Part shown: piece after piece, positions 25,438 to 36,800 of the stretch | How positions within the stretch are numbered: the stretch's first letter is position 1 | How the letters are laid out: each line of letters starts with the position of its first letter | From: Bacteroidota bacterium | Lineage (GTDB): Bacteria; Bacteroidota; Bacteroidia; Bacteroidales; B18-G4 | Reading direction: 5' to 3' | Length of the DNA: 38,507 nt | Assembly: GCA_018831055.1 (NCBI GenBank) | Contig: JAHJRE010000197.1 | Coordinates: forward strand, 1-38,507 | Position numbers and translations under genes: made by a program | The notes under the pieces: generated by a model | Databases searched by the model: none | Seen by the model: only the letters and a program-made list of their open reading frames with translations | Told to the model about the DNA's origin: nothing

Positions 25438-25509
25438 GCCATTGTAGCTCAGGGGTAGAGCACTTCCTTGGTAAGGAAGGGGTCAAGAGTTCAATTCTCT
25501 TCAATGGCT
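25438..25509 (+). tRNA. tRNA-Thr (anticodon GGT)
   Basis: Acceptor gccattg/caatggc, anticodon stem cttcc/ggaag with loop ttggtaa (GGT), T loop ttcaatt. Only 5 nt after tRNA-Gly and 50 nt before tuf, so it must be cut from a shared precursor. Confidence 0.96.
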
Positions 25510-25559
25510 CTGATAAAGATCAATCATCATTAGTGTAATTACTTAAATAAAGTTTTAAT

Positions 25560-26747
25560 ATGGCAAAAGAAACATTTAAACGTGAGAAACCGCACGTTAA
25601 CATTGGAACGATTGGTCACGTTGACCATGGAAAAACAACATTGACCGCTGCTATTACACTAAACCTTCAGGATAAAGGGCTGGCCACTTTCAAGTCATTT
25701 GATGAGATTGACAACGCACCGGAAGAAAAGGAAAGAGGTATTACTATAAATACTGCCCATGTCGAGTACCAGACCGAGAACAGGCATTATGCACACGTTG
25801 ACTGTCCGGGTCACGCTGACTATGTTAAGAACATGGTAACCGGCGCAGCCCAGATGGACGGCGCAATCCTGGTTGTAGCAGCAACTGACGGCCCTATGCC
25901 TCAGACCCGTGAGCACATTCTTCTTGCCAGGCAGGTAGGTGTTCCCAAGATCGTTGTTTTCATGAACAAAGTTGACATGGTAGATGACGAGGAATTGCTG
26001 GAACTTGTTGAGATGGAAATCCGAGATCTGCTTTCATTCTATGATTTTGATGGCGATAACACACCTGTAATCCAGGGATCAGCTCTTGGAGCCCTCAACA
26101 AAGAACCCAAATGGGTAGAAAAGGTTATGGAACTTATGGAGGCTTGTGATACATGGATTCCGCTTCCAGCAAGGGATGTTGACAAACCTTTCCTCATGCC
26201 GGTAGAAGACGTGTTTTCAATTACTGGTCGAGGCACTGTTGCTACAGGCCGTATTGAACAAGGGATAATTAACACCGGGAATCCGGTAGATATTATTGGA
26301 CTTGGAGCCCACAAACTGAAATCAGTTGTTACCGGAGTTGAAATGTTCCGTAAAATACTTGATGAAGGCCAGGCTGGTGACAATGCCGGTTTGTTGCTTC
26401 GTGGTGTTGACAAGGACGCTATCCGCCGTGGTATGGTTATCGCTGCACCTGGCTCCATAACTCCGCACACTTATTTTAAAGCTGAGGTTTATATCCTGAA
26501 AAAAGAAGAAGGTGGAAGGCATACTCCGTTCCACAACAGGTATCGTCCTCAGTTTTATTTCCGTACAACTGACGTAACCGGAGAGATTATTCTTCCGGAA
26601 GGAATTGAAATGGTAATGCCTGGTGACAACCTAACCATTGAGGTGAAGTTGATTTCAGAAGTTGCCATGGACAAAGGCTTACGTTTTGCTATCCGTGAAG
26701 GTGGCAGAACAGTAGGTGCAGGACAGGTTACAGAAATTATCGAATAA
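25560..26747 (+). CDS. tuf: Elongation factor Tu
   Basis: 395 residues, full length. GTPase that brings aminoacyl-tRNA to the ribosomal A site. G motifs are all present: GHVDHGKTT (19-27), the switch I threonine in [20 protein letters not shown], and NKVD in MNKVDMVDD. Domains 2 and 3 follow with [13 protein letters not shown] and the C-terminal end [22 protein letters not shown]. It sits in the tRNA-tuf operon and is followed by a hairpin and tRNA-Trp. Only one tuf copy is in this window. Confidence 0.99.
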   Translation: MAKETFKREKPHVNIGTIGHVDHGKTTLTAAITLNLQDKGLATFKSFDEIDNAPEEKERGITINTAHVEYQTENRHYAHVDCPGHADYVKNMVTGAAQMDGAILVVAATDGPMPQTREHILLARQVGVPKIVVFMNKVDMVDDEELLELVEMEIRDLLSFYDFDGDNTPVIQGSALGALNKEPKWVEKVMELMEACDTWIPLPARDVDKPFLMPVEDVFSITGRGTVATGRIEQGIINTGNPVDIIGLGAHKLKSVVTGVEMFRKILDEGQAGDNAGLLLRGVDKDAIRRGMVIAAPGSITPHTYFKAEVYILKKEEGGRHTPFHNRYRPQFYFRTTDVTGEIILPEGIEMVMPGDNLTIEVKLISEVAMDKGLRFAIREGGRTVGAGQVTEIIE

Positions 26748-26751
26748 ACTA

Positions 26752-26783
26752 TATATATGGTGGGGGTTACCCCTCCATATATA
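26752..26783 (+). terminator. Hairpin between tuf and tRNA-Trp (terminator or processing signal)
   Basis: tatatatgg (26752-26760) pairs with ccatatata (26775-26783) and gggg (26762-26765) with cccc (26770-26773), around one T-T mismatch and a 4-nt loop. There is no T-run, and the last base of the stem is the first base of tRNA-Trp. A processing or partial attenuation role is therefore as likely as termination. Confidence 0.45.
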
Positions 26784-26855
26784 CGGGTGTAGCTCAACTG
26801 GTAGAGTAGTGGTCTCCAAAACCATTGGTTGGGGGTTCGAGTCCTCCCACCCGTG
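26783..26855 (+). tRNA. tRNA-Trp (anticodon CCA)
   Basis: Acceptor acgggtg/cacccgt, anticodon loop ctccaaa (CCA), T loop ttcgagt, discriminator G as usual for tryptophan. It ends 18 nt before secE, so the two share a transcript. Confidence 0.96.
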
Positions 26856-26873
26856 CAACAAATTTTAGGTTAA

Positions 26874-27071
26874 ATGGCAAAACTTAAGATACAGGCTTAT
26901 ATAAAGGATAGTTATGATGAACTGATTCATAAAGTATCCTGGCCTTCATGGAGTGAGCTGCAGAGCAGCGCAATTGTTGTATCCATTGCTTCCCTCATAA
27001 TCGCTTTAATCGTTTATTTGATGGATATATCATTCCAAACACTCCTGGAACAGTTCTATAAGCTTTTTTAG
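26874..27071 (+). CDS. secE: Preprotein translocase subunit SecE
   Basis: 65 residues. An amphipathic N-terminal part with the conserved YIKDSYDELIHKVSWPSWSEL box is followed by one membrane segment (about 34-54, VVSIASLIIALIVYLMDISF). This is the short single-span SecE typical of most bacteria, which clamps SecY in the inner-membrane translocon. Its place between tRNA-Trp and nusG is the standard one. Confidence 0.97.
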   Translation: MAKLKIQAYIKDSYDELIHKVSWPSWSELQSSAIVVSIASLIIALIVYLMDISFQTLLEQFYKLF

Positions 27072-27125
27072 TGGTAGTTGCCTGGAATTTTTGTTATTTA
27101 TAACAATCAGAGTCCATTATTGGGT

Positions 27126-27668
27126 ATGAGCGAAAACGTGAAAAAATGGTATGTAGTCAGAGCGATTAGCGGGAAAGAAAAGAAAGTAAAGGAATATCTG
27201 GAAAATGAAATTAATCGTCTGAGCTTACAAGATTACATTTCACAGGTGCTAATCCCAACCGAGAAGGTATATCAGGTAAGAAAAGGAAAAAAGATATCAA
27301 AGGAAAGGAATTACTTTCCGGGATATGTTCTTATTGAAGCCGCCCTGGTTGGTGAAATACCCCATATTATACGCAACATACCGAACGTTCTGGGATTTCT
27401 TGGAACAAAAGGAGAGGCTGATCCGTTGCGACCATCCGAAGTAAACCGAATTCTCGGGAAAGTGGATGAACTTGCGGAGCAGGGTGAAGAGGTAAACGTT
27501 CCATTCATCGTTGGTGAATCAGTGAAGGTGATAGACGGACCATTTAACAGTTTCACCGGCATCATTGAAGAAATCAACGAAGAAAAGAAGAAACTTAAGG
27601 TCATGGTAAAGATTTTCGGAAGAAAGACACCATTGGAATTAAGTTTCATGCAAGTAGAAAAAGAGTAA
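27126..27668 (+). CDS. nusG: Transcription termination/antitermination protein NusG
   Basis: 180 residues from the ATG at 27126. The open frame reaches back to a TTG at 27078, but those residues ([11 protein letters not shown]) do not belong to the family. The NGN domain starts [24 protein letters not shown] and contains [22 protein letters not shown]. The C-terminal KOW domain carries [22 protein letters not shown]. NusG binds RNA polymerase beta' and links it to Rho or the ribosome. It lies directly upstream of rplK as usual. Confidence 0.98.
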   Translation: MSENVKKWYVVRAISGKEKKVKEYLENEINRLSLQDYISQVLIPTEKVYQVRKGKKISKERNYFPGYVLIEAALVGEIPHIIRNIPNVLGFLGTKGEADPLRPSEVNRILGKVDELAEQGEEVNVPFIVGESVKVIDGPFNSFTGIIEEINEEKKKLKVMVKIFGRKTPLELSFMQVEKE

Positions 27669-27709
27669 AGTTGATTTAATTAAACGATTAACACAAGGAG
27701 CTTTCAAAA

Positions 27710-28165
27710 ATGGCAAAGGAAGTCAGCGGGCTCATTAAACTGCAAATCCGCGGAGGTGCTGCTAATCCATCCCCTCCCATCGGTCCGGCACTCGGTGCAA
27801 AAGGTGTTAACATCATGGAGTTCTGCAAACAATTTAACGGCAGGACACAAGATCAGGCAGGGAAACTTCTGCCGGTTATCATCACAGTATATAAGGACAA
27901 ATCCTTTGATTTTGTCGTTAAAACCCCACCGGTTGCTGTTCAGTTAATGGAAGTCGCTAAAATTAAGAAAGGTTCGGCTGAGCCGAACCGGCAGAAGGTT
28001 GCCACCATCACCTGGGATCAGGTAAAGACCATTGCAGAAAACAAAATGGTCGACTTGAATGCCTTTACACTTGAATCGGCAGTTAGTATGGTTGCCGGTA
28101 CTGCAAGAAGTATGGGTATCAAGATCAAAGGTGAATCTCCTTTTGCAAATACTGAAGGCAAATAA
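27710..28165 (+). CDS. rplK: Large ribosomal subunit protein uL11
   Basis: 151 residues. It starts [42 protein letters not shown], with the proline-rich NTD linker that contacts translation factors, and ends with the rRNA-binding domain ([15 protein letters not shown] through [12 protein letters not shown]). It binds the GTPase-associated region of 23S rRNA. aaggag lies 11 nt before the ATG. First gene of rplKAJL-rpoBC here. Confidence 0.98.
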   Translation: MAKEVSGLIKLQIRGGAANPSPPIGPALGAKGVNIMEFCKQFNGRTQDQAGKLLPVIITVYKDKSFDFVVKTPPVAVQLMEVAKIKKGSAEPNRQKVATITWDQVKTIAENKMVDLNAFTLESAVSMVAGTARSMGIKIKGESPFANTEGK

Positions 28166-28204
28166 CCGAACTGCTCAGACAATCACGATTAATTATTTGT
28201 GAAA

Positions 28205-28900
28205 ATGGCGAAACAGACTAAAAAACATCAGGATGCCCTGGAGAAAATTGATAAAAACAGGGTATATCCCTTGCTGGAAGCAATAGAAGTTGTGAAAGAT
28301 ATTACATATACCAAGTTTGATGCTTCCGTTGATCTGGATGTGCGCCTTGGGGTTGACCCCAGGAAAGCCAATCAGATGGTAAGGGGAATTGTTACTTTAC
28401 CTCATGGAACCGGGAAAACGGTTAGGGTTTTGGTGCTATGCACACCCGACAAAGAAGAGGAAGCCAAAGAAGCAGGCGCGGACTATGTAGGACTTGACGA
28501 ATACATCGACAAGATTAAGGGAGGCTGGACAGATATTGATGTTGTTATCACTATGCCTCCTGTTATGCCGAAAATAGGCCCCCTCGGAAGGATTCTAGGC
28601 CCACGGGGGTTAATGCCCAATCCGAAAACTGGAACCGTTACCATGGAATTAGGTAAAGCTGTGAAGGATGTAAAAGCCGGGAAAATCGATTTCAAAGTCG
28701 ATAAATACGGTATTATTCACGCTTCCATCGGTAAGGTTTCTTTTGATAAGGAAAAACTGCTTGATAATGCCAGGGAGTTGCTGCAAACTATTATTAAGTT
28801 GAAACCATCAGCAGCAAAAGGTACCTATATGAAAAGTGTTTTCATCTCAAGTACCATGAGCCCCGGTATAAAAGTAGAACCAAAATCAATAACTAATTAG
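28205..28900 (+). CDS. rplA: Large ribosomal subunit protein uL1
   Basis: 231 residues from the ATG at 28205; an in-frame GTG at 28199 is less likely. The L1 hallmarks are present: [34 protein letters not shown], then [25 protein letters not shown], and the C-terminal [21 protein letters not shown]. It forms the mobile L1 stalk at the E site. In other bacteria it represses its own operon by binding the mRNA leader. No copy of the rRNA-like target was identified here. Confidence 0.98.
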   Translation: MAKQTKKHQDALEKIDKNRVYPLLEAIEVVKDITYTKFDASVDLDVRLGVDPRKANQMVRGIVTLPHGTGKTVRVLVLCTPDKEEEAKEAGADYVGLDEYIDKIKGGWTDIDVVITMPPVMPKIGPLGRILGPRGLMPNPKTGTVTMELGKAVKDVKAGKIDFKVDKYGIIHASIGKVSFDKEKLLDNARELLQTIIKLKPSAAKGTYMKSVFISSTMSPGIKVEPKSITN

Positions 28901-28932
28901 TTCCTTGATCATACATTAAGAAGCATTACGAA

Positions 28933-29454
28933 ATGACAAGAGAAGAAAAAAATCAGCTTATTGATTCTTTGACAGATCAGTTGTTGAATAACAACAATTT
29001 TTACCTGACGGATATTTCTAACCTTAATGCAGAAAAGACTACCGAGCTAAGGCGCTTGTGTTTCAGAAAACAGATTAAACTGCAAATGGTTAAGAATACC
29101 CTCCTGAAGAAGGCAATGGAAAGGACTGAAAGAAATTACGGTCCGCTGTATGATATCCTAAAAGGTACTACCAGCATCATGTTCTCTGAAACAGGAAATA
29201 CACCGGCCAGGTTGATTCAAGAATTCAGGAAAAAGAGTGACAAGCCAATACTTAAAGGAGCCTACATTGAGGAAATGACTTATGTGGGTGATGACCAGCT
29301 CGATTTCCTTTCGAATATCAAGTCGAAGAATGAATTAATTGCTGATATAGTATTACTGCTGCAATCGCCCATGAGAAATGTCATTGGCGCATTGCAATCG
29401 GGAGGCCAAACCATTCATGGCGTTCTGAAAACTTTATCTGAGAAATCAGAATAG
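28933..29454 (+). CDS. rplJ: Large ribosomal subunit protein uL10
   Basis: 173 residues. The N-terminal rRNA-binding domain has YLTDISNLNAEKTTELRRLCFRKQIKLQMVKNTLLKKAME, followed by the KGTTSIMFSET region. The C-terminal helix (NVIGALQSGGQTIHGVLKTLSEKS) is the mount for L7/L12 dimers. It lies 32 nt after rplA and 51 nt before rplL. Confidence 0.97.
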   Translation: MTREEKNQLIDSLTDQLLNNNNFYLTDISNLNAEKTTELRRLCFRKQIKLQMVKNTLLKKAMERTERNYGPLYDILKGTTSIMFSETGNTPARLIQEFRKKSDKPILKGAYIEEMTYVGDDQLDFLSNIKSKNELIADIVLLLQSPMRNVIGALQSGGQTIHGVLKTLSEKSE

Positions 29455-29505
29455 AAATTATTAAGTACTTAAAATACAGGTTTAAACAAATAAAGCATTA
29501 CGAAA

Positions 29506-29889
29506 ATGGCAGATATTAAAAAGCTTGCAGAAGAATTAGTAAATCTGACAGTAAAAGAAGTTAACGAACTGGCAGGAATTCTAAAAGATGAATACGGCAT
29601 TGAACCCGCCGCTGCAGCCACTGTAGTTGCAGGTCCTGGCGTAGCCGCCGGTGATGCCGCAGCTGCTGAAGTAGAACAAACTGAATTTGATGTTATTCTT
29701 AAAGCAGCCGGACAGAGCAAACTGGCTGTGGTTAAACTCGTGAAAGAACTTACCAGCCTTGGCCTCAAAGAAGCAAAAGAGCTTGTTGACGCAGCTCCAA
29801 AAGCCATAAAGGAAGGTATTTCCAAGGATGAAGCCGAAGCATTGAAAAAACAGCTTGAGGAGGCTGGCGCTGAGGTTGAGGTTAAGTAG
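29506..29889 (+). CDS. rplL: Large ribosomal subunit protein bL12 (L7/L12)
   Basis: 127 residues. N-terminal dimerisation domain ([29 protein letters not shown]), alanine-rich hinge (about 36-55) and C-terminal factor-binding domain ([56 protein letters not shown]). It recruits EF-Tu and EF-G to the ribosome. A two-part hairpin follows before rpoB. Confidence 0.98.
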   Translation: MADIKKLAEELVNLTVKEVNELAGILKDEYGIEPAAAATVVAGPGVAAGDAAAAEVEQTEFDVILKAAGQSKLAVVKLVKELTSLGLKEAKELVDAAPKAIKEGISKDEAEALKKQLEEAGAEVEVK

Positions 29890-29910
29890 TAGTTTGCCTG
29901 TTAGATCTAA

Positions 29911-29945
29911 AGACTGTCTTCAATGCTCCGCATTGGATTCAGTCT
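29911..29945 (+). terminator. rplL-rpoB intergenic hairpin (candidate attenuator or RNase III site)
   Basis: Outer stem agactg/cagtct (29911-29916, 29940-29945) and inner stem caatgc/gcattg (29921-29926, 29930-29935) are separated by a symmetric 4-by-4 internal loop. A modest pyrimidine-rich stretch (atttccttattt) follows. The position matches the partial attenuator and RNase III site of E. coli rplL-rpoB, which lowers rpoBC expression relative to the ribosomal proteins. Confidence 0.55.
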
Positions 29946-29995
29946 ATTTCCTTATTTAAAGTCAATATATACTACTAACCTAAAATCCTGAAAAA

Positions 29996-32900
29996 TTGGC
30001 AGCCAAAAAAGTAGAAAGAATCAATTTCGCATCCACCAAAATTCACACGGAATATCCTGATTTTCTTGATATTCAGCTTCAGTCGTTCCGGGATTTCTTC
30101 CAATTGGAAACTAATCCTGAAGACAGAATTAATGAAGGGCTGTATAAAGTTTTCGCAGAAAACTTTCCTATATCGGATGCGAGGAATAACTTTGTCCTGG
30201 AATTTCTGGATTATTTTATTGATCCTCCGCGATATTCCATGGATGAGTGTATAGCACGCGGGCTCACTTACAGTGTACCACTCAAGGCAAAATTAAAGCT
30301 CTATTGTACAGACCCGGAGCATGAAGATTTTGAAACCATTGTCCAGGATGTGTATCTTGGCATGATTCCATATATGACTCCCAAGGGTTCTTTTATCATT
30401 AACGGAGCAGAACGCGTTGTTGTTTCACAGCTCCATCGTTCACCCGGGGTATTTTTCGGAACCAGTCTTCATGCCAACGGACAGCAGTTATATTCAGCCA
30501 GGATCATTCCCTTTAAGGGATCCTGGATGGAATTCACCACTGACATCAATAATGTAATGTATGCGTATATTGACAGGAAGAAAAAATTACCTGTTACTAC
30601 GCTGTTGCGTGCTATCGGCTATGAAAGTGACAAAGACATCCTGGAAATATTTGACCTTGCCGAAGAGGTAAAAGTGAGTAAAGCATCACTTAAAAGGGTA
30701 TTGGGCAGAAAACTTGCTGCCAGGGTAATTCGTTCCTGGATTGAAGATTTTGTAGATGAGGATACCGGTGAGGTTGTTTCAATTGAAAGAACTGAAGTTA
30801 TCATCGACAGAGAGACAGAACTTGAGGAGCAGCACATTGATCAGATTGTTGACGCAGGGGTTAAAACCATCCTGATACACAGAGAGGATACGAATGCCAT
30901 CGACTACTCGATTATTTTCAATACTCTTCAAAAAGACACTGCCAACTCCGAAAAAGAAGCTGTTGAGTACATTTACCGGCAACTTCGTAATGCAGAGCCT
31001 CCTGATGAAGAAACTGCAAGGGGAATTATTGAAAAGCTTTTCTTTTCCGATAAAAGATATGACCTGGGTGATGTTGGGAGATACAGGATCAACAAGAAGT
31101 TAAACCTTGAAATCCCCGAAGATGTCAGGGTTCTGACAAAAGATGATATCATTTACATCATTAAGTATCTTGTTGAACTCAGTAATGCGAAAACGGAAGT
31201 TGATGATATTGATCATTTGAGCAACCGTCGTGTAAGAACCGTGGGAGAACAGTTATATGCCCAATTTGGAGTTGGTTTGGCCAGGATGGCGAGGACAATA
31301 AGGGAGAGGATGAACGTAAGGGATAATGAAGTATTCACTCCGGCTGACCTGATCAATGCGAAAACCTTGTCTTCTGTTATCAATTCGTTTTTTGGTACCA
31401 ACCAGTTATCCCAATTCATGGATCAAACCAATCCATTGTCGGAATTAACCCATAAAAGGAGGATTTCCGCACTGGGACCTGGTGGTTTGTCGAGGGAGCG
31501 CGCCGGATTTGAAGTTCGAGACGTACATTACACCCATTATGGTCGTTTGTGTACTATTGAAACACCTGAAGGTCCGAACATTGGATTGATTTCTTCGCTC
31601 TGCGTTTATGCCAAGATAAATAAGCTGGGATTTATTGAAACACCTTATCATAAGGTCCAGGAGGGGAAGGTATTAACCGAAGAGGAACCCATTTATCTCA
31701 GTGCTGAAGAAGAGGAAAACAAAATCATTGCCCAGGCCAATACTTTGCTTAATGATACGGGTATGATGATCCGTGAAAAAGTTAAAGCCAGGTATCAGGC
31801 TGATTATCCCATTATCGAACGGGAGAAAGTTGACCTTATCGATAGCGCTACCAACCAGATTGCATCTATTGCGGCCTCACTCATTCCATTCCTGGAACAT
31901 GACGACGCCAACAGAGCGCTCATGGGATCGAACATGATGCGTCAGGCCATACCTCTTATGATACCAGAAGTGCCTATAGTAGGTACCGGCATTGAAAAAG
32001 ATGTCGCTGTAGACTCGAGAATCCTTATCACTTCCGAAGGAGATGGAATTGTTGAATACGTTGATGCTAATGAAATCATTATTCGTTACACCCGTTTGGA
32101 AGAAGAAAAACTGGTAAGTTTTGATGATGATGTAAGAAAGTATTCTTTGACCAAATTTGCCAAAACCAACCAGAACTCATGTATGAACCTGAAACCTATG
32201 GTGAAAAAAGGTGATAAGGTGATCAAGGGTCAGGTACTATGTGAAGGTTATGGGACCAGAGATGGAGAATTGGCACTTGGGCGCAATCTCTTCGTTGCAT
32301 TTATGCCCTGGAAGGGATACAACTTCGAAGATGCAATTGTAATCAATGAAAAAGTTGTAAAAGAAGACCTGTTCACTTCCATCCACATCGAAGAGTTTAC
32401 GATGGAGGTTAGGGATACCAAAAGGGGTGTGGAAGAACTAACAAACGACATTCCCAATGTAAGTGCCGAGGCGACCAAGGACCTGGACGAGAGCGGGCTT
32501 ATTCGTGTTGGTGCCGAGGTTAATGAAGGAGACATCCTGATAGGAAAGATCACACCAAAAGGAGAAAGTGATCCTACTCCTGAAGAAAAGTTGCTTAGAG
32601 CCATTTTCGGAGATAAGGCTGGTGATGTGAAGAATGCATCCCTCAAAGCACCTCCGGGAATGAAAGGAACGGTTATCGAAAACAAGCTCTTCTCACGGGC
32701 TTTTAAAGACAAGAAGACTAAAACGAAGGAGAAGGATCAACTTACCCATATAGAAAGGGATTTTGAAAAGGCTTCTGTTGAGTTAAAAGCCAAATTGGTT
32801 GACAAATTGATGGTTTTGCTCAGCGGGAAAACATCCCAGGGTATATACAACCATTTTAAGGAAGAACTTGTTCCGAAAAAGGCCAAAATTACACACAAGG

Positions 32901-33805
32901 TTTTGTTGGCTCTTGATTACGGGATCGTTAATCCCAATAAATGGACTACTGATAAAAAGAAAAATGACCTGATCAAACAGGTTATTTATAATTATAACAT
33001 CAAACAGAAAGAGATACTTGGTGTTTATAACCGGAATAAATTTATTGCCACCGTTGGTGATGATCTGCCAAATGGGATTATTCAAATGGCGAAGGTTTTT
33101 GTTGCCAGGAAGCGTAAGTTGCAGGTTGGTGATAAGATGTCGGGGCGTCATGGAAACAAAGGCATTGTGGCAAAGATTGTACGTGAAGAGGATATGCCCT
33201 TCCTGGAAGACGGAACACCAATGGATATTGTTCTGAATCCTTTGGGTGTACCCAGTCGAATGAATCTCGGACAGATCTACGAAACTGTTCTTGGATGGGC
33301 AGGAGCCAAACTCGGACAAAAGTATGCTTCTCCGATCTTTGACGGTGCGACCTATGAGCAGATCAACAGTTATCTTGAACAGGCCAATCTTCCAAAGGAC
33401 GGAAAAGTATATTTACACGACGGAGAAACCGGTGAACGTTTTGACCAGGAAACTACTGTTGGTTACATTTACATGCTTAAACTTCATCACATGGTTGATG
33501 ACAAGATGCATGCCCGTTCGATTGGACCATATTCACTGATTACACAGCAGCCTCTTGGGGGTAAAGCTCAATTCGGGGGTCAGCGTTTTGGAGAAATGGA
33601 AGTCTGGGCCCTTGAAGCTTTTGGTGCTGCAAATATTCTCCAGGAAATCCTTACGGTAAAATCCGACGATGTTCAGGGTCGTGCCAAAGCTTACGAAGCG
33701 ATCGTCAAGGGTGAAGTTATGCCAAGGCCCGGCATACCTGAATCATTCAACGTTTTAGTACACGAACTTCGTGGGCTGGGTTTGAATGTAACCTTTGATT
33801 TATAA
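29996..33805 (+). CDS. rpoB: DNA-directed RNA polymerase subunit beta
   Basis: 1269 residues, full length. The start must be TTG at 29996: an in-frame TAA lies 15 nt upstream, and the next ATG (residue 82) is well inside the conserved N-terminus ([26 protein letters not shown]). The rifampicin region begins S472-Q473-F474-M475-D476 and runs through H486, R489 and S491. All positions equivalent to E. coli Q513, D516, H526, R529 and S531 carry the sensitive-type residue. [22 protein letters not shown] and the C-terminal [24 protein letters not shown] are the catalytic and clamp segments. rpoC follows after 53 nt. Confidence 0.99.
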   Translation: MAAKKVERINFASTKIHTEYPDFLDIQLQSFRDFFQLETNPEDRINEGLYKVFAENFPISDARNNFVLEFLDYFIDPPRYSMDECIARGLTYSVPLKAKLKLYCTDPEHEDFETIVQDVYLGMIPYMTPKGSFIINGAERVVVSQLHRSPGVFFGTSLHANGQQLYSARIIPFKGSWMEFTTDINNVMYAYIDRKKKLPVTTLLRAIGYESDKDILEIFDLAEEVKVSKASLKRVLGRKLAARVIRSWIEDFVDEDTGEVVSIERTEVIIDRETELEEQHIDQIVDAGVKTILIHREDTNAIDYSIIFNTLQKDTANSEKEAVEYIYRQLRNAEPPDEETARGIIEKLFFSDKRYDLGDVGRYRINKKLNLEIPEDVRVLTKDDIIYIIKYLVELSNAKTEVDDIDHLSNRRVRTVGEQLYAQFGVGLARMARTIRERMNVRDNEVFTPADLINAKTLSSVINSFFGTNQLSQFMDQTNPLSELTHKRRISALGPGGLSRERAGFEVRDVHYTHYGRLCTIETPEGPNIGLISSLCVYAKINKLGFIETPYHKVQEGKVLTEEEPIYLSAEEEENKIIAQANTLLNDTGMMIREKVKARYQADYPIIEREKVDLIDSATNQIASIAASLIPFLEHDDANRALMGSNMMRQAIPLMIPEVPIVGTGIEKDVAVDSRILITSEGDGIVEYVDANEIIIRYTRLEEEKLVSFDDDVRKYSLTKFAKTNQNSCMNLKPMVKKGDKVIKGQVLCEGYGTRDGELALGRNLFVAFMPWKGYNFEDAIVINEKVVKEDLFTSIHIEEFTMEVRDTKRGVEELTNDIPNVSAEATKDLDESGLIRVGAEVNEGDILIGKITPKGESDPTPEEKLLRAIFGDKAGDVKNASLKAPPGMKGTVIENKLFSRAFKDKKTKTKEKDQLTHIERDFEKASVELKAKLVDKLMVLLSGKTSQGIYNHFKEELVPKKAKITHKVLLALDYGIVNPNKWTTDKKKNDLIKQVIYNYNIKQKEILGVYNRNKFIATVGDDLPNGIIQMAKVFVARKRKLQVGDKMSGRHGNKGIVAKIVREEDMPFLEDGTPMDIVLNPLGVPSRMNLGQIYETVLGWAGAKLGQKYASPIFDGATYEQINSYLEQANLPKDGKVYLHDGETGERFDQETTVGYIYMLKLHHMVDDKMHARSIGPYSLITQQPLGGKAQFGGQRFGEMEVWALEAFGAANILQEILTVKSDDVQGRAKAYEAIVKGEVMPRPGIPESFNVLVHELRGLGLNVTFDL

Positions 33806-33858
33806 AATCATCGCGTTCTGTGGCCTTTATATATTTTTAACTTAAACGATACGTTTTT

Positions 33859-36800
33859 ATGGCATTCAGAAAGGATTCCAAAATAAATAGCGAATTTTCA
33901 AGAATAACCATCAGCTTATCCTCACCCGAGCAGGTTCTTGAAAGGTCGTTCGGTGAAGTTCTAAAACCGGAAACGATCAATTACAGGACTTACAAGCCGG
34001 AACGGGACGGATTGTTTTGTGAAAGGATTTTCGGGCCGATCAAGGACTGGGAATGTCATTGCGGCAAATATAAGAGAATCAGGTACAAAGGGATTATCTG
34101 TGACCGTTGTGGGGTAGAAGTTACTGAAAAGAAGGTAAGAAGGGAGCGTACTGGCCACATACAGTTGGTAGTTCCCGTTGCGCATATCTGGTTTTTCAAA
34201 TCGCTTCCCAATAAAATAGGAGCTTTACTTGGATTACAAACCAAGAAGCTTGAGACAATCATATACTATGAGAGGTATGTGGTGATCCAGGCTGGCATTA
34301 AGGAAAAGGACGGGCTTGGTTTCATGGATTTTCTCACAGAGGAAGAGTACTTTGAGATCATGGAAACATTACCGGCCGACAACCAGTATCTGGAAGACAG
34401 TGATCCGAACAAGTTCATTGCCAAGATGGGGGCCGAAGCTATTCATGATTTACTGGGCCGCCTTGATCTCGACAGATTATCATATGATCTCAGACACAAA
34501 GCTTACAGTGAAACTTCACAGCAACGTAAGCAGGATGCTCTGAAGCGACTGCAGGTAATTGAATCGTTCAGGGATGCCAATACCCGTATTGAAAACAGGC
34601 CGGAATGGATGATTGTCAAGGTTGTACCGGTGATACCTCCGGAATTGAGGCCTCTTGTGCCCCTTGATGGAGGACGTTTTGCCACTTCCGATCTGAATGA
34701 CCTCTATCGCAGGGTGATCATCAGAAACAACAGATTGAAAAGGCTTATTGAAATCAAGGCCCCTGATGTGATCATGCGCAATGAAAAGCGTATGCTTCAG
34801 GAAGCTGTTGACTCTCTCCTTGATAATTCCAGAAAAGCAAATGCCGTTAAGACTGACTCGAACCGTGCCCTTAAATCACTCAGCGACAGCCTTAAGGGAA
34901 AACAAGGCCGGTTTCGTCAGAACCTGCTTGGTAAACGTGTCGATTATTCCGGTCGATCGGTTATTGTTGTAGGTCCCGAGTTGAAACTTAACGAATGCGG
35001 TATACCTAAAGCTATGGCCGCGGAGTTGTTCAAGCCTTTTATCATCCGTAAACTCCTGGAGCGTGGCATTGTCAAGACAGTGAAGTCGGCCAAGAAAATT
35101 GTTGACAGAAAAGATCCGGTAGTTTGGGATATTCTTGAAAATATTTTAAAAGGTCATCCGATTCTTTTAAACAGGGCCCCTACCCTTCACAGGCTTGGTA
35201 TTCAATCTTTTCAGCCAAAGCTGATCGAAGGCAAGGCTATTCAACTGCATCCTCTCGTTTGCACAGCTTTCAATGCTGACTTTGACGGAGACCAGATGGC
35301 AGTTCACGTGCCACTGGGCAATGCCGCCATCCTGGAAGCCCAAATCCTGATGCTGGCATCACATAATATCCTGAACCCTGCCAATGGTGCTCCAATTACG
35401 GTACCTTCACAAGACATGGTACTCGGGCTTTATTATATCACCAAAGCCAGGAAGAGTGTGCCCGAACATCCGGTTAAAGGAGAGGGTATGCGTTTTTATG
35501 GACCCGAAGAAGTTATTATTGCCTATAACGAAAAGAAGGTCGATCTGCATGCCATTATCAAGGTAAAGATTGATGATGTTGACGATAATGGTAAACCCAT
35601 ACGTCACGTTATTGAGACTACGGTTGGCCGTGTACTTTTCAACCAGATCGTACCAAAAGAGTACGGTTATATCAATGAATTACTGACGAAAAAATCTCTC
35701 CGTGATATTATATCCAAGGTTCTGAGAAGGACGGGAACCGCAAAAACAGCCCAGTTCCTTGACGATATCAAGCAGACCGGATTTATCATGGCGTTCAAAG
35801 GAGGTTTATCATTCAATCTCGGAGATGTTATTATTCCTGAAAGCAAGAAGGAGTTGATTGCAGAGGCCAATGCAGAGGTTGATGAGGTTCTGAATAATTA
35901 TAATATGGGATTCATTACCAACAATGAAAGGTACAATCAGATCATCGACATCTGGACACATACAAATTCATTGTTGACTACGAGCCTGATGCAAAAGCTG
36001 TCTACGGACAAGCAAGGGTTTAATTCAATATATATGATGCTTGACAGCGGAGCCCGAGGTTCCAAGGAGCAGATCCGTCAGCTTGCAGGAATGAGGGGAC
36101 TGATGGCAAAACCGCAGAAATCAGGTGCAACGGGAGGTGAGATTATTGAAAACCCAATCCTTTCGAATTTCAAGGAAGGCTTATCAGTTCTTGAATACTT
36201 TATTTCCACCCACGGTGCCCGAAAAGGTCTTGCTGATACTGCTCTTAAAACTGCCGATGCCGGTTATCTTACCCGCCGTCTTGTAGATGTCGCTCAGGAT
36301 GTGATCATCACTGAAGAAGACTGTGGCACTTTGCGCGGATTGACAATCACTGCACTGAAAAAAAGTGAGGAAGTTGTTGAATCACTATACGACAGAATTT
36401 TAGGCCGTGTTGCCTTACATGACATTTTCCATCCTCTCACTGGTGAAATAATCCTGGAAGCAGGAGAAGAGTTGGATGAACGGGCATCCAGGATCATTGA
36501 AGATTCTCCCATTGAATCTGTCGAAATTCGTTCGGTACTAACCTGTGAATCCAAAAACGGAGTTTGTGCCAAATGTTACGGACGAAACCTTGCTTCTGCA
36601 CAGATGGTTCAGAGCGGAGAAGCTGTTGGTGTTATTGCTGCACAATCAATTGGTGAACCAGGAACACAGTTGACACTTCGTACATTCCACGTTGGAGGTA
36701 CAGCATCCAATATTGCCGTTTCCTCAAAGCTGGAAGCCAAATACGAAGGGATTCTGGGCATAGATGAGTTAAGAACCATTCCCTTTAAAAATGCAGAAGG

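Noticed and set aside
27078-27125. Longer nusG, hpf, recombinase and rplA starts at in-frame TTG or GTG codons.
   Set aside because: In each case an ATG a few codons (or 16 codons for nusG) downstream begins the family-conserved sequence; hpf also has a well-spaced ggagg before its ATG.
29469-29825. Long antisense frame opposite rplL, and similar frames opposite tuf, rpoB and rpoC.
   Set aside because: They mirror codon bias of strongly conserved genes and have no family resemblance, so they are shadows.
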